A DNA stretch of 10,303 nucleotides from Phycisphaera sp. GTDB lineage: Bacteria; Planctomycetota; Phycisphaerae; Phycisphaerales; Phycisphaeraceae. The position numbers and the translations under genes were made by a program. Positions within the stretch are counted from its first letter, which is position 1, and the number at the start of each line of letters is the position of its first letter. Below, one piece after another: positions 6,295 through 10,303 of the stretch. Where the stretch lies: assembly GCA_029287335.1 (NCBI GenBank), contig JARFRI010000202.1:1-10303 (forward strand), written 5' to 3'. The notes beneath the pieces were generated by a model, which was not told where the DNA came from, searched no databases, and saw only the letters and a list, made by a program, of their open reading frames with translations.

Positions 6295-6981
6295 ATGCCC
6301 AGCCCCGCACTCGATCAAGACCTTGCCGACCGTCTGCGCGGCAAGTTTCTTGTCTTCGATGGGCCTGATGGCAGTGGCAAGTCCACCCAACTCAACCGCT
6401 TTATCGAAGCCGCTGAAGCGGCCGACCTGACCGTCTGCGAGGTCCGCGAGCCCGGCGGGACGCACATCGGCGAGGAGATCCGCAAGGTCCTGCTCGATGC
6501 CAAGCACGAGCAGTCCCACCCCATGGACCTGCGCTGCGAGATGCTGCTGTTCATGGCCAGCCGGGCCCAGCTCATCGCCCAGCGCGTCGAGCCGGCGATC
6601 AAGCGCGGCGAGCTCGTCATCGCCGATCGATTTATCTCCTCGACCCTAGCCTATCAGGGCAGCGCTGGTGGCCTGCCGATCCCCGACATCCTCGCCGTCG
6701 GCCGGGTCGCGTTGGGCAAGTACTGGCCCAATCTCGTGGTCGTCTTCGATGTCGATGCGCAGACCGCGCAACTCCGGATGAACCCGCTGCTGCGTGGCAA
6801 AGAGTTCGATGCTTCCAAAGACCGCATCGAATCCAAGGGCGAAGCCTTCCACCGCCGCGTCCGCCAAGGCTACCTCGAACAGGCACAGCAAGACCCCCAT
6901 CGCTACCTCGTCATCGACGCGACCCGCGAGCCGGACCCGATCTATGAAGATTTAATCGCGGGGATCAGTGGCAAGCTTTGA
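6295..6981 (+). CDS. tmk: Thymidylate kinase (dTMP kinase)
   Basis: A 228-aa cytoplasmic nucleoside monophosphate kinase that phosphorylates dTMP to dTDP with ATP, essential for dTTP supply. The P-loop GPDGSGKST is at 23-31, the dTMP-binding segment REPGGTHIGEEIR at 51-63, and the DRF motif at 111-113 followed by ISSTLAYQG. The LID region is near 165-195 (DRIESKGEAFHRRVRQGY). Length matches the family, with a short N-terminal extension before the first strand (KFLVFDG). ATG 6295 was chosen although no strong Shine-Dalgarno is visible. A TTG start at 6184 would add 37 residues translated from element C and is rejected. It is co-directional with recQ. Confidence 0.96.
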   Translation: MPSPALDQDLADRLRGKFLVFDGPDGSGKSTQLNRFIEAAEAADLTVCEVREPGGTHIGEEIRKVLLDAKHEQSHPMDLRCEMLLFMASRAQLIAQRVEPAIKRGELVIADRFISSTLAYQGSAGGLPIPDILAVGRVALGKYWPNLVVVFDVDAQTAQLRMNPLLRGKEFDASKDRIESKGEAFHRRVRQGYLEQAQQDPHRYLVIDATREPDPIYEDLIAGISGKL

Positions 6982-7105
6982 GGCACGCGACGCAATAGCC
7001 GCGATGGTACTCATCGCCGGCTCATCGTCTTTAGCAGGCTGCCGCAAAGTCTTTCAGGAGGGTGAGGCCCCTGCCGAACCGCGAGTGACACGGATCACGA
7101 TTTGA
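6968..7105 (+). CDS. Possible small lipoprotein-like ORF overlapping the tmk end
   Basis: A 45-codon frame from GTG 6968 overlaps the last 14 bases of tmk; ATG 7004 in the same frame gives 33 residues. The product has a hydrophobic stretch ending in a lipobox-like LAGC (VLIAGSSSLAGC), then CRKVFQ, and continues as EGEAPAEPRV inside repeat D before TGA at 7103-7105. This could be a translationally coupled small lipoprotein, or the 5' remnant of a longer lipoprotein gene whose 3' part was replaced when element D inserted. It may equally be chance. No Shine-Dalgarno was identified. Confidence 0.25.
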   Translation: MASFEARDAIAAMVLIAGSSSLAGCRKVFQEGEAPAEPRVTRITI

Positions 7106-7217
7106 ATTTGCGCGTTCGGTGCCGTGGTCAAGGCTCCATCGAATCATCGCAGTGCGCAGATTCAAAACGGGATCCGTATGACAGAAGACTTGCGGTTCGG
7201 CAGGAGCCTCACCCTCC
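7057..7217. repeat. 161-bp long inverted repeat D between convergent genes
   Basis: Outer arms 7057-7086 and 7188-7217 match over 30 bp with two differences, starting GGAGGGTGAGGC. Inner arms 7090-7113 and 7154-7177 match over 24 bp with about three differences, from ACGGATC to TGCGC. The centre, about 40 bp, is unpaired, and the right side has seven extra bases between the two arm segments. The element abuts the transglycosylase stop at 7220 and follows tmk, so its transcript would fold into a long hairpin on either strand and could end both convergent transcripts. The size and structure resemble a MITE. No target-site duplication was seen. From memory, its outer arm resembles a GC-rich repeat frequent in planctomycete genomes. 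Confidence 0.85.
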
Positions 7218-7219
7218 CG

Positions 7220-7792
7220 TCAATCCTCGATCAGCTTGAGCACCTTCTTGACGTACGCCCGGGTCTGCGGGCCGCCGTGCTTTTCGATCATGTCGCGGGG
7301 TGACAGGTCCGGGTACTTGCGCTGGCCTTTGGCGACCCTTGTCGGGCCCATGTGGTACGCCGCGACGGCCAAGGCGACATCGCTGTCAAACCGATCAAGC
7401 AGATACGCCAGGTACAGTGTGCCGACGTGCAGGTTGTAGTCGATGTCGTAGAGGTCGCCGTCGTCGATGTCTTCGAGTCGCTTGACATCCGCCAGCGCGA
7501 TCTCGGTGATCTGCATCAGACCCTTGGCGCCCAGCGGTGACTTAGCCCGCCAGTCGCCGCCGCTCTCGGCCTCCACCACCGCTTGCACGAGGATCACATC
7601 CAGCCCCTGCGCGTCCGCGTGGTACGTGATCCGCTCATCGATGTAGTGCCGGATCGTTGCGTTGCGGTACACCTGCTTGACGAGTAGCCCCCCGCCGACA
7701 ATGACAACCACGAGCACGGCTGCCCACCACAGCCAGCCGGGCTCGTAGCCGAAGACCTTCGGCCCACGTTTTGTCCAATCCGTTGATCGCAT
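7220..7792 (-). CDS. Membrane-anchored lytic transglycosylase (SLT domain)
   Basis: A 190-aa protein with a single transmembrane anchor at about residues 20-40 (WLWWAAVLVVVIVGGGLLV) and a periplasmic soluble-lytic-transglycosylase domain. In the family this cleaves the MurNAc-GlcNAc bond of peptidoglycan to give 1,6-anhydroMurNAc. The likely catalytic Glu76 is in VEAESGGD, followed by SPLGAKGLMQIT (85-96), AAYHMGPTRV (144-153) and TRAYVKKVLKL (177-187), which are the expected family blocks in order. The lysozyme-like domain is about 135 aa with no accessory LysM domain. The start ATG 7792 has GGGG directly before it, so ribosome binding is weak and coupling to the upstream lyase gene (27-bp gap) is likely. 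Its TGA sits two bases from element D. Confidence 0.9.
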   Translation of the reverse strand: MRSTDWTKRGPKVFGYEPGWLWWAAVLVVVIVGGGLLVKQVYRNATIRHYIDERITYHADAQGLDVILVQAVVEAESGGDWRAKSPLGAKGLMQITEIALADVKRLEDIDDGDLYDIDYNLHVGTLYLAYLLDRFDSDVALAVAAYHMGPTRVAKGQRKYPDLSPRDMIEKHGGPQTRAYVKKVLKLIED

Positions 7793-7819
7793 CCCCGCAG
7801 TTTATCCGAGCGCGAAGGA

Positions 7820-9679
7820 TCAATCCGCGTTCTCAAACACGACCTCGATCCGTGCGAACGTGTCGTTCTCGATCTGGATCGCAAGCTTGCGGATCGTCTC
7901 GCTTGGTTCGGGCTCGCCGTAGATCGGCGTCTCACCCCGCAAAACGAAATGCGCCTTGGGCGAAGAGTTTTTGATCACCGCGCCGTTATTGGGGTTCTGG
8001 CCATCGGGGTTGGGGGAGGTTGCCAGCGGCCGGGCATCCATGATTTGGAACTGCGCGAGCTTCGGGGTCACGATCGATGCACGGATCGTTTTGCCGTCTT
8101 GTTCGAGTATCGCGGATCGTTTGTCGGCCGAGAGCGTGATCTGTGCACGGGTGTGGGCGAACCACCAGATGTCCCCGGGCTCGTCGAGCCGGACCTTGTC
8201 CACCAGGCGCACCGCGTCCTGCTCGGCATCCAGTTGGATCGTCCGTTTTGCCTTGGCGTCATAGGCCTGGGAAAGATCAACTTCAAGCGTGTTGCCAACG
8301 AGCGTGACCTCGGCGTTCGCGTCGCGGTGTTGTCCGCCGCTCTTGTCGGGGTTGATCAATAGCGTGTTGTGCCCCTCCGCGCGGTTGCGGTAGTAGCGCC
8401 AGCGCCCCGCACCTGGATCGAAGTAGCCCGGCAGGTTGTAGTCGTCGCCGCCAAGATCGATCAGCCAGCGGACACCCTGCGATTCGAGGATGAATGAGCC
8501 CAGGTCCATCTGCGCGTGGCCGTGATCGATGGCCCCGCCCTTGAGCCCGACGTACCACGCGTTTGGATCGTGCCAGTTGCTGCGCATCGCGCCGACGTCG
8601 GCGGAGTGAAACACGGTGGCCAACGGCATGGCCTGAGCGTCCTGTGCCACGATCGTCGGGTCGTACCACAGCAGGTCCAGCGCGCCGCCGCGGTTGTGCT
8701 CCGCTGCGAATCGTGCGTAGCCGGGCTGGTCGTATCGCTTGGCGAAGTAAAACATGATGGGCGATCGCGGCGTCTTCGCCTTACCGTCGCCGAAGTTGTA
8801 GGCCATGCCTGTTGGCCCGGTCATCTGCATGGGGAAGCCGGCGGTGACATCGAAACCGGGCGCCTCACCGAGTTTGAAGTCGTGTCCCAGCGCGGACTGC
8901 AGCGACGCGATCGCCAACACGTTGTAGCTGGTGCCAAAGCCCCAGTAGCCCGGCCCCTCGTCGTAGCCGCCGTCGGGCGCATAGCGTTTCATACTGATGG
9001 GCAGCGACGCCACGGCCTTGTCGATCAGCTGCGCAGCTAGCTCTGGCTCGTCATCCGCGATCGCCAGCGCCGCCATGATCAGCCCGCCATTGCAGACCTG
9101 GTTCCAGTTGATCTTCGTGCGTGTCCACCACGATTTTTGTTCGTACGCAAGCAGGCCCGGCTCGATCCCGTGCCTGATGATCGCATCGCGGATCGTGGCG
9201 CGCTGCGCATCTGACCAATCGTCGTAGAGCCAGTCGTAGGCGATGGCGAAGGCCGCCGCCATGACCGAGACGTCGAGAAAGTGGTCGGGGTTCCAGTCCT
9301 TGAAATTCGCCGCGGCTTGCAGGTCCGCCCAGATGCGGTCGAGGTAGCGCTGGCCGCCTTCGATCTTGTAGAGCATCGCCAAGCTCTTGACGCGCCTCAG
9401 GACATCATTGCTTTCATACAGCAGCCGACGCCCATCGCGGAGGTCGTACTGCGCGACGGGTTGATCAAAGAGTCCTTCGCTGATCTCTTTAAACTCGCCG
9501 TACCAGCGATTGGCCAACGGGTCGGTCTTCACCAACTCAGCGATGCGTTTGAAATCGTCCGCATGCGCGAGGACGCGCGGGTGATCGGGCTTGAGGGTGT
9601 CCAGCGTGTCGGCCTGAGCCGATTGCCCAATGGAACAGGCTAGAAAAGCGAGAACGACAGCAAAAAATCGGTACTTCAT
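7820..9679 (-). CDS. Secreted heparinase II/III-family polysaccharide lyase
   Basis: A 619-aa exported protein. The signal peptide is MKYRFFAVVLAFLACSIGQS with likely cleavage after AQA near residue 23. An alpha/alpha-toroid domain at about 30-340 contains HPRVLAH, NWNQVCNGG (191-199) and DEGPGYWGFGTSYNV (240-254). The heparinase II/III beta-sandwich follows, with DHGHAQMDLGSF (385-396), DLGGDDYNLPGYF and EGHNTLLIN. By analogy with heparinase III, the Asn in WNQVCNGG, the Tyr in EGPGYW and the His in HGHAQMD are the likely catalytic set for beta-elimination at uronic acid residues. The substrate (heparin-like, alginate-like or another uronate glycan) cannot be told from sequence. ATG 9679 is preferred to ATG 9694 because GGAG lies 5 nt upstream and the signal peptide then begins properly. 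It lies 53 bp after the esterase gene and 27 bp before the transglycosylase gene. Confidence 0.9.
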   Translation of the reverse strand: MKYRFFAVVLAFLACSIGQSAQADTLDTLKPDHPRVLAHADDFKRIAELVKTDPLANRWYGEFKEISEGLFDQPVAQYDLRDGRRLLYESNDVLRRVKSLAMLYKIEGGQRYLDRIWADLQAAANFKDWNPDHFLDVSVMAAAFAIAYDWLYDDWSDAQRATIRDAIIRHGIEPGLLAYEQKSWWTRTKINWNQVCNGGLIMAALAIADDEPELAAQLIDKAVASLPISMKRYAPDGGYDEGPGYWGFGTSYNVLAIASLQSALGHDFKLGEAPGFDVTAGFPMQMTGPTGMAYNFGDGKAKTPRSPIMFYFAKRYDQPGYARFAAEHNRGGALDLLWYDPTIVAQDAQAMPLATVFHSADVGAMRSNWHDPNAWYVGLKGGAIDHGHAQMDLGSFILESQGVRWLIDLGGDDYNLPGYFDPGAGRWRYYRNRAEGHNTLLINPDKSGGQHRDANAEVTLVGNTLEVDLSQAYDAKAKRTIQLDAEQDAVRLVDKVRLDEPGDIWWFAHTRAQITLSADKRSAILEQDGKTIRASIVTPKLAQFQIMDARPLATSPNPDGQNPNNGAVIKNSSPKAHFVLRGETPIYGEPEPSETIRKLAIQIENDTFARIEVVFENAD

Positions 9680-9684
9680 GGGTG

Positions 9685-9688
9685 CTCC
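9685..9688 (-). promoter_or_regulatory. Shine-Dalgarno deciding the lyase start
   Basis: GGAG on the minus strand, 5 nt before ATG 9679. It would lie inside the coding region if the in-frame ATG 9694 were used, so it favours the shorter protein with a clean signal peptide. Confidence 0.5.
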
Positions 9689-9732
9689 GTCCATGTTGAC
9701 GTCGACAGAGCCAAGCTATTTCATCGAATCGA

Positions 9733-10284
9733 TCACCGTCGGCCGTCGGTCGGGCCTTCGAAGTCGTCGGTGCGGAACGGCGAGGCGGGCAGGCCTTCTT
9801 CGTTGATGAGGTTCGCTTCGTCGGGATTGTCTTCCCACGCATAACGCACGGCGACAGGGTTTTTGACTTCGTCGGACCAAACCCCGATCAAAGCGTCTTC
9901 TAAGCCATCTGGCTGCAATATTAAGCTGGCATTCGCCTTGAAGAATTTGCCGTCCTTCCCTGCGATCGTGAACCCTTGAATCTGAACTTCTTCTTGAAAG
10001 GGCTTTTGATCTTCAGGCTGTCTGACCCGCAGTTCACTACCAAAGGTCTTCATCACGATGTTGATTGACTTGCCATCATCCTGCACGCCGAAACCTGAAT
10101 AGACCGGCCCGCTCTTGACCACATCTTTCTTGCCATACGTATCCGCCAGCGCCCAGCGTGCCAGGCGTTTGCCGACGTCTTGTTTGTTGCGGGGGTGGAT
10201 GTCGTTGGCGGCACCGATGTCGATGGTGACGGCCATGCCGGTGTTGTCGACGTCACGCAGAGTCTTGAACTGCGCATCTCTGAG
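9733..10284 (-). CDS. Sialate O-acetylesterase family protein, C-terminal part (5' end missing)
   Basis: 183 genomic residues plus stop are the C-terminal part of a sialate-O-acetylesterase-type SGNH hydrolase. In the family these remove O-acetyl groups from sialic acids or other sugars, usually outside the cytoplasm. The conserved block LRDAQFKTL, NTGMAVTIDIG and IHPRNKQDVGKRLA carries the catalytic His; the nucleophile Ser block and signal peptide are off the contig. The C-terminal beta domain has GFTIAGKDGKFFKA, VKNPVAVRYAW and LPASPFRTDDF, which are typical. An apparent ATG start at 10302 with MCIRDS is adapter-derived and not real. It is followed by the lyase gene in the same direction, probably as an operon. 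Confidence 0.92.
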   Translation of the reverse strand, partial: LRDAQFKTLRDVDNTGMAVTIDIGAANDIHPRNKQDVGKRLARWALADTYGKKDVVKSGPVYSGFGVQDDGKSINIVMKTFGSELRVRQPEDQKPFQEEVQIQGFTIAGKDGKFFKANASLILQPDGLEDALIGVWSDEVKNPVAVRYAWEDNPDEANLINEEGLPASPFRTDDFEGPTDGRR

Positions 10285-10285
10285 G

Positions 10286-10303
10286 CTGTCTCTTATACAC
10301 ATC
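10286..10303 (-). other. Nextera (Tn5) mosaic end, not genomic
   Basis: The last 18 bases are CTGTCTCTTATACACATC, the reverse complement of the Tn5 mosaic end used in Nextera libraries. On the minus strand they translate as MCIRD, giving a false start codon to the truncated esterase gene. Confidence 0.97.

Noticed and set aside
3299..7217. CRISPR array
   Set aside because: The repeats are 100-161 bp, inverted and separated by whole genes, without regular spacers.
1..10303. Circular replicon or a single Tn5 fragment, suggested by adapters at both ends
   Set aside because: The terminal genomic sequences do not overlap, and the 9 bp next to each adapter differ (CTTCGGTGT and ATCTCTGAG), so they are not two sides of one Tn5 insertion.

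Overview
The window is a 10.3 kb contig with Illumina Nextera (Tn5) adapter sequence at both ends (1-40 and 10286-10303), so only about 41-10285 is genomic. Both end genes are cut by the contig ends. The DNA is GC-rich and densely coding. A sialate O-acetylesterase sits beside a secreted heparinase II/III-type lyase, and one intergenic repeat encodes EGEAPAEP in one frame, a pattern I associate with Planctomycetota. My best guess is a marine planctomycete of the Phycisphaerae type. That rests on gene style and memory, not on a marker gene.

Left part (41-3117): a large partial minus-strand gene looks like the alpha subunit of indolepyruvate:ferredoxin oxidoreductase (IorA), but its thiamine-pyrophosphate (TPP) and metal-binding motifs appear eroded. 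It is divergent from a complete beta-ketoacyl synthase with intact catalytic residues. A small single-pass membrane protein converges on the synthase, and the two stop codons overlap.

Middle part (3299-7217): a class I methyltransferase (minus), recQ helicase (plus) and thymidylate kinase tmk (plus). Each intergenic gap here carries a palindromic element. Three are paired-hairpin elements of about 100 bp (A 3299-3403, B 4089-4188, C 6140-6239) sharing the terminal sequence GGGTGCCAC. B and C are inverted copies, each exactly 100 bp, that flank recQ. Hairpin stems differ by compensating changes while loops or internal loops are kept. A fourth, unrelated 161-bp long inverted repeat (D, 7057-7217) fills the gap between convergent tmk and a transglycosylase gene.

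Right part (7220-10285): a minus-strand cluster, probably one operon, reads in transcription order sialate O-acetylesterase (partial), heparinase II/III-family polysaccharide lyase with signal peptide, and a membrane-anchored lytic transglycosylase. The first two fit extracytoplasmic breakdown of acetylated, uronate-containing glycans. The third acts on peptidoglycan and may simply be co-transcribed.

The best candidates for something undescribed are the REP/BIME-like hairpin family around recQ and tmk and the apparently TPP-dead IorA-like protein beside the ketosynthase. No CRISPR array, tRNA, rRNA or transposase gene was seen.
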